From contig JAFLSY010000004.1 in assembly GCA_022510745.1 (NCBI GenBank), positions 186,001-250,000 of the forward strand: DNA of 64,000 bases, read 5' to 3'. Positions within the stretch are counted from its first letter, which is position 1; each line of letters begins with the position of its first letter. The notes under the pieces were generated by a model. The model made no database searches. It worked only from the letters and a program-made list of their open reading frames with translations, and was not told the DNA's origin. Positions 16,425-26,048 of the stretch are shown here, one piece after another. Source of the DNA: Lachnospiraceae bacterium. GTDB lineage: Bacteria; Bacillota; Clostridia; Lachnospirales; Lachnospiraceae. The position numbers and the translations under genes were made by a program.

Positions 16425-17885
16425 ATGCTTTTTAATTCCTACCTGTTTATTTTGTTTTTTCTTCCGGCCACCCTGTGTGGCTTCTTTTTGCTGGGAAAAT
16501 CCTCTAAATTCGAGCCGGCAAAGATCTGGCTGATAATTGCTTCTCTATGGTTTTATGCTTACTTAAATCTGTACTATGCAGTCCTTTTGGTAGGAAGCGC
16601 ACTGGTTAATTTTGGGGTGCAGCGTCTTTTAGGAAAGCAGGATAATAAAAGGTCAAAAAAACAGATTCTAACTATAGGGATTATTTTTAACCTGGCTGTT
16701 TTGTTTTATTTTAAATATTATAATTTCTTCATAGACAATATAAATGCGGTTTTGAAGACCAACTTGCCGCTTGCATCATTTTTGCTGACCGTGGGAATCA
16801 GTTTTATCACTTTTCAGCAGATATCCTATCTGGTGGATTGTTACCGGGAGGAAAATCTGCGGCACAGTTTTCTGGATTATGCTGTTTATATCAGTTTTTT
16901 CCCTAAGATCAGTTCCGGTCCTATTACACAGTTTCGGGAACTTTTGCCTCAATTACAGGATACCGGTATCCTAAAACCCCGCTTTGAAAATCTTTCCAAG
17001 GGGCTTTATCAGTTTGCGATAGGGTTGGCCAAAAAGGTATTGTTGGCGGATACTCTGGCTAAACTTGTGGAGATTGGATTCTCCAATATTGCCGGACTGC
17101 ATACGGGGAGCGCACTGTTAGTGATGCTTTGCTATTCCCTGCAGCTTTATTATGATTTCAGCGGGTATAGTGACATGGCGATCGGCGTGGCTTTGATGTT
17201 GAATATCAAGCTGCCTGTCAATTTCAAATCTCCTTATAAAGCGAAATCCGTTTCGGATTTTTGGTCAAGATGGCATATTACGCTGACGCAGTTTTTTACA
17301 AAATATGTGTATATTCCCCTTGGAGGCAACAGAAAGGGCTTAAAGAGGACCTGTATCAATATTTTACTCGTATTTTTGTTGAGCGGACTGTGGCATGGAG
17401 CCAATTGGACCTTTCTTGTGTGGGGACTTTTGCATGGTCTGCTTATGGTGTTTGAACGCATGACAGATAGGAAAATAGAAAAGCTGCCCTTTGTGGGGTG
17501 GATGTTTACTTTTTTGTTTGTGAATGTGGCATGGGTCATTTTCCGTGCGGACAGCTTGACGGATGCGGGGCTCTTTTTTAGTCGGATTTTTGTACCGGGA
17601 ACCGGAGGAGTAGAAACTTCTCTTATGACGGCAATGAATGAGCTTGTGGAAATCCGTATATTATGCCGCTTGGGGCTGCAGGGACTGGTGGACAGACTGC
17701 CGGGGGCAGTACTGCTCATGATCGTTCTTGTCGCATTGTTCCTTGCGATTTTTACAAAAAACGGGCAGGAGAGAGTCGAAGGTTTTTGTTATAAAAAAAG
17801 GCAGATGGCTGTAACGGTACTGTTCCTTGTTTGGAGTATCGTTTCTTTGTCCGGTGTGAGTGTATTTTTATATTCTAATTTTTAG
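16425..17885 (+). CDS. MBOAT family O-acyltransferase (AlgI/DltB-like)
   Basis: 486 residues, about 11 membrane helices. It carries the MBOAT core: YYDFSGYSDMAIGVALML, SFWSRWHITLTQFFTKYVYIPLGG and LLSGLWHGANWTFLVWGLLHG, with the active-site histidine in WHG. Such proteins move acetyl or other acyl groups across the membrane for polysaccharide O-acylation. It stands next to a single-helix SGNH-like protein, the standard two-component arrangement (AlgI with AlgJ/X, DltB with DltD). Likely O-acetylates the glycan made by this operon. Confidence 0.93.
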   Translation: MLFNSYLFILFFLPATLCGFFLLGKSSKFEPAKIWLIIASLWFYAYLNLYYAVLLVGSALVNFGVQRLLGKQDNKRSKKQILTIGIIFNLAVLFYFKYYNFFIDNINAVLKTNLPLASFLLTVGISFITFQQISYLVDCYREENLRHSFLDYAVYISFFPKISSGPITQFRELLPQLQDTGILKPRFENLSKGLYQFAIGLAKKVLLADTLAKLVEIGFSNIAGLHTGSALLVMLCYSLQLYYDFSGYSDMAIGVALMLNIKLPVNFKSPYKAKSVSDFWSRWHITLTQFFTKYVYIPLGGNRKGLKRTCINILLVFLLSGLWHGANWTFLVWGLLHGLLMVFERMTDRKIEKLPFVGWMFTFLFVNVAWVIFRADSLTDAGLFFSRIFVPGTGGVETSLMTAMNELVEIRILCRLGLQGLVDRLPGAVLLMIVLVALFLAIFTKNGQERVEGFCYKKRQMAVTVLFLVWSIVSLSGVSVFLYSNF

Positions 17886-17894
17886 GTATGCAGG

Positions 17895-18950
17895 ATGAAA
17901 GAAAAGAAATGGTTTTTCAGTACAATTATATGCATTGTGATATGCTTGGGATTATTTGCGGCAGTGGTAATCGTGACGGATCCGTATTTTCATTTTCACG
18001 CACCCTTGCAGTGGCTATCCTACGATATGAGTGATGAACGGTATGCCAATGACGGGATCAGCAGGCATTTTGAGTATGATGCCATTATCACCGGCTCATC
18101 CATGATGCAGAATTTTAAAACTTCGGAGTTTGATGAACTGTTTGCCTGCAATGCGATTAAGCTGCCCTATGCGGGGGCGGTATATCAGGAAATTTCTCAG
18201 AGCCTGCAGAGAGCTTTTTCTTATCAGGAAGGCATTAGGGTTGTAGTGTGGGGCCTTGACGGTTCAGGTTTAATTAAAGAGGCGGATTATCAGAGCTATG
18301 AGAATTTTCCGACTTATCTGTATGATGAGAATCCCTTTAATGATGTATACTATGTGCTGAATAAGGACGTTATGTGTCATAGAACTATGCATAATCTTCT
18401 GATGACGATGGCAGGAATACCATCTACCACTTTTGATGAATATTCATCATGGGAATATGAGAATGGTTATGCAGCCGTGATGCGTAATTATGATCGGCAG
18501 CAGGATGTTGTCCCCGATGCAGGCCTTACGGAAGAAGAGCGAAGAATGGTGGAAGAGAATATCAGGGAGAACGTGTGTACCGTCATAGAACAAAACCCTG
18601 ATACTACTTTTTATCTCTTCTTCCCCCCCTATAGTGTGGTATATTGGGATAACTGGTATCGGGACGGACGGATCAGCGCGCAGATAGAAGCGGAAGAATT
18701 GGCAGCCGGGTTGCTCTTGCAGTACGATAATGTAGAGTTATACTGCTTTTATGAGAATGAAGATTTGATCTTTAACTTGGATTATTATAGGGATCCCATA
18801 CACTATATCTCTGAAATTAATTCTGAGATATTAAAGTGGATGCAGGAAGGAGCATACCGTTTAACCAAAGAAAATTATCAAGAGCATGCCGAGCGGGAGA
18901 GAGAATTGTATTTAGGATATGAATATGATGCGCTTTTCCCTGATGATTGA
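17895..18950 (+). CDS. SGNH-like partner of the MBOAT acyltransferase
   Basis: 351 residues: one N-terminal membrane helix (about 7-27) and an outer domain. ITGSSMMQNF (GSS at 67-69) resembles the GDS nucleophile block of SGNH proteins, and RDPIHY (Asp300, His303) fits the DxxH catalytic pair, as in AlgJ/AlgX/DltD-type acyl carriers. A WPF-type YLFFPPYSVVYW strand lies between. Starts 9 nt after the MBOAT gene. Predicted to accept the acyl group outside the membrane and pass it to the sugar. Last gene of the polysaccharide block; no clear terminator follows. Confidence 0.8.
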   Translation: MKEKKWFFSTIICIVICLGLFAAVVIVTDPYFHFHAPLQWLSYDMSDERYANDGISRHFEYDAIITGSSMMQNFKTSEFDELFACNAIKLPYAGAVYQEISQSLQRAFSYQEGIRVVVWGLDGSGLIKEADYQSYENFPTYLYDENPFNDVYYVLNKDVMCHRTMHNLLMTMAGIPSTTFDEYSSWEYENGYAAVMRNYDRQQDVVPDAGLTEEERRMVEENIRENVCTVIEQNPDTTFYLFFPPYSVVYWDNWYRDGRISAQIEAEELAAGLLLQYDNVELYCFYENEDLIFNLDYYRDPIHYISEINSEILKWMQEGAYRLTKENYQEHAERERELYLGYEYDALFPDD

Positions 18951-19041
18951 TATTTTATAAAAATCCCATACTTTTATCACAGAAAAAACACAAATACCGG
19001 ATATACTTTGTTTATCAAGTAATAGAAAAGAGGTAATTGTG

Positions 19042-20397
19042 ATGTACGAAAATGGAAATACAACAGGCGGAGGTTATTACTATACCTCCCCGAATGAAGC
19101 GCAGGCACCTGTATATACACAGCCCCAGCCGCAGCAGAGGAGCGGGGATAAAAAGCAAAAAGGGGGATTTGGCCGTTTCTGTAAAAGGGTGCTTTTAGCC
19201 GCCTGTCTGGGACTGAGTTTCGGACTCTGCGCCGGTGTGGGACTCTACGCCATAGGTGAGAGTACAGGCCTTTTTGAAAAACTGGAAGCAGCTTATACTA
19301 TGCCTGCAGAAGTTGAGATGCAGGCATCGCCGGCTCCCATAGCGGAAAAACCGGATATCAATGCGGTTACCCCTGTCGTGAATACCACCAATGTAACGGC
19401 CATCACTTCGGATGTATCCGATATGGTGGAGGAGGTTATGCCCTCCATGGTTTCCATTGTGAATACTTACACCGAGAGATATTCCTATTTTGGTCAAACT
19501 GTGGAGAAAGAAGTAGGCTTCAGCGGTTCCGGTATTATTGTGGGTGAAAACGATAAGGAGATTTTGATTGCCACAAACTATCATGTAGTGGAGGATGCCG
19601 AGAAGCTGACGGTGCATTTCATAGATGATACAGAAGCAAAAGCGATCATCAAAGGAACCGATCCTGATATGGATCTGGCAGTGATCGCGGTATCTTTTAA
19701 TGAGTTGAGTACGGAAACCAGAAGGGCAATCTCTATTGCCAAGTTAGGTGATTCCGACAGCCTAAAACTGGGCGAGCCCGTCGTTGCCATCGGCAATGCT
19801 TTAGGCTATGGACAGTCGGTGAGCGGCGGCATGGTCAGTGCCCTGAACAGAGAAATTGAGTTAGAAGACGGCTCAACAGGTATTTTTATACAGACGGATG
19901 CGGCCATCAATCCGGGTAACTCCGGCGGCGCCCTGTTAAATGTAAACGGAGAGGTAATCGGTATCAATTCCAACAAGATTGGCGGCTCCCTTTATGACAA
20001 CATCGGCTATGCCATCCCCATTTCGGCGGCTCAGCCCATTCTGGAAGATCTGATGTTGCGGGAAACCCGTAACAAGGTGGATGAAAGTGATATGGGATAT
20101 CTGGGCATCGTACCCGAGTCCGTAACGGCGGAAGCGGCGGCAATTTACGGTATGCCGCAAGGGGTATATGTATCCCGTATGGACGAAGGAACGCCTGCGG
20201 CAGATGGCGGTATTCTGCAGGGAGATATTATTGTCAAATTTGACGGTATCAAGCTTTCCACTGCCGATGAATTAAGAGAAACATTAGAGTACTATCAGGC
20301 GGGAGAGACCGTGGAAATACAGATCATGAGAATTGAGAATGGAGAGTGGCGGGAACGGACCCTGGAGGTCGTGTTGGGAAGGAAGCCGCGTCAATAA
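19042..20397 (+). CDS. HtrA/DegP-like membrane serine protease with PDZ domain
   Basis: 451 residues from ATG 19042 (RBS AAAGAGG; a GTG 3 nt earlier is also possible). Order: a Gln/Pro-rich cytosolic head, one membrane helix (about 50-70), a trypsin-like domain with His181 (TNYHVVED), Asp211 (DPDMDLAVI) and Ser294 (INPGNSGGALLN), then a C-terminal PDZ domain (MGYLGIVPESV ... GILQGDIIVKFDGIKL). This is the usual Firmicute HtrA layout, handling misfolded exported proteins. A clpX-like gene follows with its own promoter. Complete triad, so it should be active. Confidence 0.95.
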   Translation: MYENGNTTGGGYYYTSPNEAQAPVYTQPQPQQRSGDKKQKGGFGRFCKRVLLAACLGLSFGLCAGVGLYAIGESTGLFEKLEAAYTMPAEVEMQASPAPIAEKPDINAVTPVVNTTNVTAITSDVSDMVEEVMPSMVSIVNTYTERYSYFGQTVEKEVGFSGSGIIVGENDKEILIATNYHVVEDAEKLTVHFIDDTEAKAIIKGTDPDMDLAVIAVSFNELSTETRRAISIAKLGDSDSLKLGEPVVAIGNALGYGQSVSGGMVSALNREIELEDGSTGIFIQTDAAINPGNSGGALLNVNGEVIGINSNKIGGSLYDNIGYAIPISAAQPILEDLMLRETRNKVDESDMGYLGIVPESVTAEAAAIYGMPQGVYVSRMDEGTPAADGGILQGDIIVKFDGIKLSTADELRETLEYYQAGETVEIQIMRIENGEWRERTLEVVLGRKPRQ

Positions 20398-20430
20398 CAG
20401 CAATTTCCAGCTTTTTTAGAAAAACTTCAC

Positions 20431-20459
20431 TTGTATAGCGAAGCGGGATTCGTTATAAT
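20431..20459 (+). promoter_or_regulatory. Promoter of the clpX-like gene
   Basis: TTGTAT and TATAAT separated by 17 nt, giving a transcript that starts about 35 nt before the ATG at 20499 and includes the RBS TAGGAGAAG. It shows the clpX gene is not solely dependent on htrA transcription. Confidence 0.7.
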
Positions 20460-20498
20460 GAGGGTACTGAAGTAAGAATAAAAGCATAGGAGAAGATT

Positions 20499-22043
20499 AT
20501 GGCTGAATTCGACGATTACGATAGAGAAGACAGGGACACGGAGGATACCGATGCGGTGGATGTAGAAACGGATGCGCAGGATTCCGCCGATAAGAAAGAG
20601 GAGAAGGAGCATAAGTCCGAGTACGAGGACGTTTGCTTTATCTGCCGCAGACCGGAGAGTAAGACCGGCAAGATGTTCAGACTGCCCAACAATATTTCGG
20701 TGTGCAACGACTGTATGCATAAGACCATGGATACGGTCAGCCAGTTTGATTATCAGGGCATGTTAAGCAATCCGGCCTTTACGCAGGAGTTTAACAATTT
20801 GTCTGAGAAAGGCTTTCCCAACATCCGCTTTGTAAATATTGCAGACCTGCAGGGAGAGGGCGGTATTCCCAATAAGCAGAAGTTAAAAAAGAAAAAGCCC
20901 AAGAGCGGGGAGGAACCCGTACTGGATATCCGCAACATTCCAGCACCCCATAAGATCAAGGCCAGTCTGGACGAATATGTGGTTGGACAGGAGCATGCCA
21001 AGAAAGTAATTTCCGTGGCGGTTTATAATCACTATAAACGAGTGGCAACCGGTACCATGGATGAGATTGAAATCGAGAAATCCAATATGCTGATGGTGGG
21101 CCCCACGGGCTGTGGAAAGACCTATCTGGTAAAGACGCTGGCGAGACTTTTGGATGTGCCTTTGGCAATCGCGGACGCCACCTCGTTAACCGAGGCGGGT
21201 TACATAGGAGACGATATTGAAAGCGTTGTCTCCAAGCTGTTAGCTGCGGCAGACAATGATGTGGAAAAGGCTGAGAGAGGCATCATTTTTATTGATGAGA
21301 TCGATAAGATAGCCAAGAAAAAGAATACTACTTCCCGGGATGTGAGTGGGGAATCCGTACAGCAGGGTATGTTAAAGCTCTTGGAAGGTGCGGAGGTGGA
21401 AGTACCGGTAGGTGCCAACAGTAAGAACGCCATGGTACCCCTGGCTACGATTAATACGCGCAATATTCTTTTCATCTGCGGCGGTGCTTTTCCCGATCTG
21501 GAAGACATCATCAAGGAAAGGCTCACCAAGCAAAGCTCCATGGGCTTCAATGCGGAGTTAAAGGACCGCTATGACAAGGAGAAGAATCTGCTGACCAAGG
21601 TGACGGTGGAAGATATTAAGAAGTTTGGTATGATTCCCGAGTTTATCGGCCGTCTGCCCATTATCTACGCGCTGGAAGGCTTGACGAAGGAAATGATGGT
21701 GAAGATATTAAAGGAGCCTAAGAACGCCATCTTAAAGCAGTACCAGAAGCTGCTTGAATTGGACGAAGTAAAACTGGAATTTGCGGAGGACGCGCTTGAG
21801 GCCATTGCGGAGAAGGCCATGGAGAAGGAAACCGGTGCCAGAGCCCTACGCTCCATTATTGAGGAGTTCATGCTGGATATTATGTATGAGATTCCCAAGG
21901 ACGACAATATCGGTAAGGTCACCATCACCCGGGCTTACATTGAGGGAACGGGGGGCCCCGTGATCGATATCCGCGGCAATCAGGTTTCGGAATCTGAGAT
22001 TCCGAGAATTCCTCAGGTGGGAAGAGCTGCATTTCAGGAATAG
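20499..22043 (+). CDS. clpX: ClpX-like AAA+ unfoldase with acidic N-terminal extension
   Basis: 514 residues against about 420 for standard ClpX. Residues 1-42 are an Asp/Glu-rich tail, followed by the C4 zinc finger (C46, C49, C69, C72) and a longer than usual basic linker. The AAA+ domain has Walker A GPTGCGKT (201-208), the pore loop GYIG (234-237; GYVG in most ClpX), Walker B IIFIDEID and the sensor-2 GARALRSII. The ClpP-docking loop reads SMGFNAEL, so the IGF tripeptide is MGF. It should unfold substrates for ClpP, but it may be a divergent ClpX paralogue. A terminator follows directly. No clpP is adjacent. Confidence 0.88.
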   Translation: MAEFDDYDREDRDTEDTDAVDVETDAQDSADKKEEKEHKSEYEDVCFICRRPESKTGKMFRLPNNISVCNDCMHKTMDTVSQFDYQGMLSNPAFTQEFNNLSEKGFPNIRFVNIADLQGEGGIPNKQKLKKKKPKSGEEPVLDIRNIPAPHKIKASLDEYVVGQEHAKKVISVAVYNHYKRVATGTMDEIEIEKSNMLMVGPTGCGKTYLVKTLARLLDVPLAIADATSLTEAGYIGDDIESVVSKLLAAADNDVEKAERGIIFIDEIDKIAKKKNTTSRDVSGESVQQGMLKLLEGAEVEVPVGANSKNAMVPLATINTRNILFICGGAFPDLEDIIKERLTKQSSMGFNAELKDRYDKEKNLLTKVTVEDIKKFGMIPEFIGRLPIIYALEGLTKEMMVKILKEPKNAILKQYQKLLELDEVKLEFAEDALEAIAEKAMEKETGARALRSIIEEFMLDIMYEIPKDDNIGKVTITRAYIEGTGGPVIDIRGNQVSESEIPRIPQVGRAAFQE

Positions 22044-22078
22044 ATAGAGAGAAACTGCATAGGATAATAAAAAACACA

Positions 22079-22116
22079 GGAAGCAATAAGCGCGGGCCGT
22101 TCATTGCTTCCTTTTT
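22079..22116 (+). terminator. Rho-independent terminator after clpX
   Basis: Perfect 9-bp arms GGAAGCAAT / ATTGCTTCC around a 15-nt loop, followed by five T. It ends only 6 nt before the ATG of the S8 peptidase gene. Confidence 0.9.
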
Positions 22117-22122
22117 GTCAGT

Positions 22123-23823
22123 ATGGATTGTAGAGAACAAATTGAATCGGATAATTATGCGGAGCTGATAGTGGGAGCGCAGGGAATAGGTTTGGACTCA
22201 ATGGAGGAATATTGCCTCACAAATATCAACGAGCGCTTTAGTGTCATTACTCTTCCCCACAGCAGTATTGCCGCAGATGAGGGACTGCTCTATGTGTACG
22301 GTTATCTGCCCAAGGTCTTTGGTCTGATGGCGGAGGACTTCAGCACGGTCAGCCTGGGAAATACGGGCATCCTGCAGACCCAGGGACCGCCTCTTTCCCT
22401 AAACGGCAGGGGCGTGGTAATGGCATTTATTGATACCGGCATCCGCTTTGCGCAGGAGGAATTTTTAAACGCCGCGGGGAACACCCGGATTCTGGCACTC
22501 TGGGATCAGAATCTGACCACGGGAGAGCCGCCGGAGGGTTACCGATATGGTACGCTCTTTACCCGAGAAGATATCAATCAGGCACTGCGGGCGGAAAATC
22601 CTTATGAGGCGCTGCCTTCTTACGATGAAATCGGCCACGGAACGGAAATTGCCAGTGTGGCTGCGGGCAGTGTGGTAAATGGGGGACGTGACTTTAAAGG
22701 GGCGGCACCGGAGGCGGAGATCGTAGTGGTGAAACTGCGTCAGGTCAAAAAGAATCTCAGGGATTTTTATTTGCTGCCGGAGGGTGTACCTGCCTATGCG
22801 GAAAATGACATTATGCTGGGGGTAAAATTTGCGGAATCCTTTGCCGTAACGTTCCAGCGCCCTATAGTCATCTGTCTTGGAATTGGGAGCAATCTGGGCA
22901 ATCACACCACAGGTTCCGCTCTGGCCCGCTACTTAAACGATATGGCCAATATCAGAAACCGGGGAATCGTGATCTGCGGGGGCAATGAAGGAAATGCGAG
23001 ACATCATTTTAATGCGCCGGTACCTACCGAAAGAACATCATCGGGAGATGTCTATACGGATGTGGAAATCCGAGTAGGAGATGGAGAGAAGGGATTTCTT
23101 ATGGAGCTGTGGGGAGACGGCCCTGATGTTTTGTCGGTTTCCTTAAGGACCCCGGGAGGAGAAAGCATCCCCCGATTCAGATTGGGAACGGGCCAGAGCC
23201 AGACCTTCACCTTTATCTATGAACGGGCCAGAGTCACGATTGACAGTGCGCTGGTGGAGCCGGGCTCCGGCGGCGAATTGATCGCTTTTCGATTTGCGGA
23301 TCCCACGCCGGGAGTCTGGACTGTACGGGTCTATGCAGCAGAAAGCGGGGGCAGCGGCAGATTTCATATGTGGCTGCCCATTACGCAGTTTTTAAGCAGC
23401 GAAACTTATTTTTTAAATGCCAGTCCCTATATTACTCTGACTGATCCGGGCATAGCGGAAAATCCTATTACGGTATCCGCCTATAATGATAGCAACAATA
23501 GTTTCTATGTAAACTCGGGAAGAGGATTTCTGGCAAACGGATTGATAAAGCCGGATCTGGCGGCTCCGGGCGTGGAGGTTCCCACGGCCCTGGGCAGACG
23601 CACGGGGACCAGCCTGTCGGCAGCGCTGACTGCGGGAGGAGTGGCACAGTTCTTTCAGTGGGCAGTGGTACAGCGAAATTACCCGCTGGTACAGAATCAG
23701 GCGGTCAAGGGATACTTCATCCGCGGTGCTTCCCGGGACAGCGAGCTGGTATATCCGAACAGAGAGTGGGGGTATGGCAGACTGGATGTGCAGGGGGTGT
23801 TTGATGTGCTTGCAGGATTTTGA
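22123..23823 (+). CDS. S8 family (subtilisin-like, Csp-type) peptidase
   Basis: 566 residues with an intact triad: Asp104 (AFIDTGI), His172 (EIGHGTEIAS) and Ser497 (RTGTSLSAALTAGGVA), plus the oxyanion region GGNEGN. Between His and Ser is a beta-rich insertion (about 300-430), as in Clostridial Csp-like subtilases, some of which process spore-cortex lysins during germination. There is no signal peptide. The start at 22123 has no ribosome binding site and lies right behind the clpX terminator. The next ATG (22201, residue 27) would cut a conserved-looking SDNYAELIVG segment. Target protein unknown. Confidence 0.85.
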   Translation: MDCREQIESDNYAELIVGAQGIGLDSMEEYCLTNINERFSVITLPHSSIAADEGLLYVYGYLPKVFGLMAEDFSTVSLGNTGILQTQGPPLSLNGRGVVMAFIDTGIRFAQEEFLNAAGNTRILALWDQNLTTGEPPEGYRYGTLFTREDINQALRAENPYEALPSYDEIGHGTEIASVAAGSVVNGGRDFKGAAPEAEIVVVKLRQVKKNLRDFYLLPEGVPAYAENDIMLGVKFAESFAVTFQRPIVICLGIGSNLGNHTTGSALARYLNDMANIRNRGIVICGGNEGNARHHFNAPVPTERTSSGDVYTDVEIRVGDGEKGFLMELWGDGPDVLSVSLRTPGGESIPRFRLGTGQSQTFTFIYERARVTIDSALVEPGSGGELIAFRFADPTPGVWTVRVYAAESGGSGRFHMWLPITQFLSSETYFLNASPYITLTDPGIAENPITVSAYNDSNNSFYVNSGRGFLANGLIKPDLAAPGVEVPTALGRRTGTSLSAALTAGGVAQFFQWAVVQRNYPLVQNQAVKGYFIRGASRDSELVYPNREWGYGRLDVQGVFDVLAGF

Positions 23824-23853
23824 TAAAAAGAGGTAGGAATTATTGGTTTTTTT

Positions 23854-23862
23854 TGCTATAAT
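23854..23862 (+). promoter_or_regulatory. Extended -10 promoter overlapping the GT2 start
   Basis: TGCTATAAT is a consensus extended -10 with no good -35. The first base of the ATG at 23869 lies 7 nt after the -10, where transcription would normally begin, so the transcript may be leaderless. There is also no Shine-Dalgarno sequence before the ATG. Confidence 0.55.
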
Positions 23863-23868
23863 AAACAT

Positions 23869-26040
23869 ATGGCAGATTACAATTTTACGCTGGAGAAGCT
23901 ACGATTTCATTTACAGAAAGAGGATACGCTGGTGTTCTATGGCTGGTATAGGGGAAATGAGTCGGACGGATGCACTCTTCGAGTGTATCTGGACAGGGAT
24001 GAACTACGCCTGAATCAGCATGTCAACAGCGATATTAAAGTGCGCCAAAAATATATGCACTACATGGCGGATATCAGGGAAGAAGTCTTCGGAGAGATAA
24101 AACTGCCCCATGACTGGAGGCAGTTCCGCAGATTTCGGATTGTATGCGACCGTAGACCGGAACGCAAGATCATATCCTCCGTTTCCACGGCCAAGCTGAA
24201 ACAAATGTACGGAGAGGTCGATTATGATCTGGAGGTGGAACAGGCTGTAGAAGACGGGGTAGTGATCAGCGGCTGGGCCATGGGCAGTGAACCCGTGCAG
24301 ATTTTTGTGACGGATAAAAAGGGCGAAGTGGTTCCCACACGGGTAGAGCGTTTTTACCGGAAGGATATTGCGGATATCTATGAGGAGGTTAAAGAGAATT
24401 ATAAGGCTGGCTTTAAACTTATTGTACATGGAAGGGAATCAAATAAATTTACCCTTTCTTTGCAAAGCGGGCAAAAGGAAAGCCGGTATGATTACCATAG
24501 AAAATTATCGGGAGCGGCTTTGAAAAGAGTGTTTAATGGGCTGTCCCATCAGCCACAGCAGAATTACCATCACTGGCGTAAGCGCCATCTGGTCAGTACG
24601 CAGGAACTGGAAAGGCAGCGCAGGGAGCCGCTGGCCTATGCACCGTTATTTTCCATTGTGATTCCATTATATCGTACACCCCAACATTATCTGAAGGAAA
24701 TGCTGGATTCCGTTGTGGCGCAGACCTACACCAATTGGGAACTGTGTCTGGCGGACGGAAGCGGCAGAAATAACAGCGGCAGCATAGGGAATATGCGCTC
24801 TTTTGTAGAACATCGTTATGGGCTGGATAAGAGAGTGCGATATATTCTGTTAGACCGCAACAAGGGTATTGCAGAAAATATCAACACCGGATTGCTTATG
24901 GCGAGAGGTGATTACATAATATTTGCGGAGCATGACGATATACTGCCGCCGGAGGCTCTGTATGAATGTGCGGCTGCGTTGAATGCGGACAAAAGCATAG
25001 ATATGATCTATACGGACGAGGATAAGGTGGATTTGAAGAGCCAGAAATACTTTGAACCGCGTTTCAAGCCGGAATTCAATCTTGATTTGCTGCACAGTAC
25101 CAACTATATCCGCCATTTTTGTGTGATTAAAAAAACGTTATGGGAGAAGGCTGGGTGGCTTCACCCGGAATACGACGGAGCACAGGACTACGATTTTATT
25201 TTTCGATGTGTGGAATATGCAAGGCATATTCATCATATTCCCAAGGTGCTGTACCATTGGCGATGCGATTCGGCCAAAACGATCGAAACGGCTTTCAGCC
25301 GCAAAAATAGGCTTTCTGTCTGGGAGGCAGGGAAAAGAGCGCTGCAGGAACATTATGCCAGATTGGATATTCCGGCAAAAGCGGAACTGGGCACTTTTTA
25401 CGGTACATACCGTACAGTTTATCGCTGGAAAGAGGAGCCCTTGATATCCATTCTGATTCCTAATCAGAACCAGACGGAAGCTTTGCTAAAATGTGTACAG
25501 TCCGTTTTGGACAAGTCCGTCTACCGAAATTTTGAATTTATCATCATAGAAAACAGCAGTACCGAAGAAGAAACCATTGCCGTATATAAGGCCATGGAAG
25601 AAGCCTGTGATAAGGTGCGAGTGGTATATTACGAGGGAGAGCCTGATTTCTCCAAACTGTATAATTTTGGAGCGAGCCATGCGGCGGGCGAGTACCTGCT
25701 TCTGTTAGAGAATCATGCGGAACTTTTTAGTCCCGATGCCCTTTGGGAGATGCTGGGCTACTGTATGAGAGGGGATGTTGGAGCTGTAGGCACCCAATTG
25801 TGCTATCCGGACAATACAATCCGGCATACAGGCACAGTGCTTGCATACGCAGTGCATACATATCCACAGAATTGTTTAGCGGTAAATACATCCTGCCTTA
25901 TGACGCCCCGCAAGATTTTTGAAGATGTGGGCGGCCTGACGGGAGAAATGCAAGCCGCTAATCATATTGATTACTGCCAAAAGGTGCGTGCTTTGGGAAA
26001 ATTAGTTGTCTATACGCCCTATGCGGAGTTCTATCGTTAG
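23869..26040 (+). CDS. Two-domain family 2 glycosyltransferase
   Basis: 723 residues. About 220 N-terminal residues form an unclassified beta-rich region (two repeats, near 10-100 and 115-200). GT2 domain 1 has FSIVIPLYRTPQHYLKEMLDSV, FAEHDDILPPEAL and YTDEDKVD. Domain 2 has ISILIPNQNQTEALLKC but less clear acidic motifs. This architecture is common in rhamnan and capsule biosynthesis. The protein ends at TPYAEFYR, where relatives usually continue for 50 or more residues after the TPYAELYHYES-like strand, so the C-terminus seems short. It stands alone, away from the polysaccharide operon. Confidence 0.85.
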   Translation: MADYNFTLEKLRFHLQKEDTLVFYGWYRGNESDGCTLRVYLDRDELRLNQHVNSDIKVRQKYMHYMADIREEVFGEIKLPHDWRQFRRFRIVCDRRPERKIISSVSTAKLKQMYGEVDYDLEVEQAVEDGVVISGWAMGSEPVQIFVTDKKGEVVPTRVERFYRKDIADIYEEVKENYKAGFKLIVHGRESNKFTLSLQSGQKESRYDYHRKLSGAALKRVFNGLSHQPQQNYHHWRKRHLVSTQELERQRREPLAYAPLFSIVIPLYRTPQHYLKEMLDSVVAQTYTNWELCLADGSGRNNSGSIGNMRSFVEHRYGLDKRVRYILLDRNKGIAENINTGLLMARGDYIIFAEHDDILPPEALYECAAALNADKSIDMIYTDEDKVDLKSQKYFEPRFKPEFNLDLLHSTNYIRHFCVIKKTLWEKAGWLHPEYDGAQDYDFIFRCVEYARHIHHIPKVLYHWRCDSAKTIETAFSRKNRLSVWEAGKRALQEHYARLDIPAKAELGTFYGTYRTVYRWKEEPLISILIPNQNQTEALLKCVQSVLDKSVYRNFEFIIIENSSTEEETIAVYKAMEEACDKVRVVYYEGEPDFSKLYNFGASHAAGEYLLLLENHAELFSPDALWEMLGYCMRGDVGAVGTQLCYPDNTIRHTGTVLAYAVHTYPQNCLAVNTSCLMTPRKIFEDVGGLTGEMQAANHIDYCQKVRALGKLVVYTPYAEFYR

Positions 26041-26048
26041 AGGAGTTC

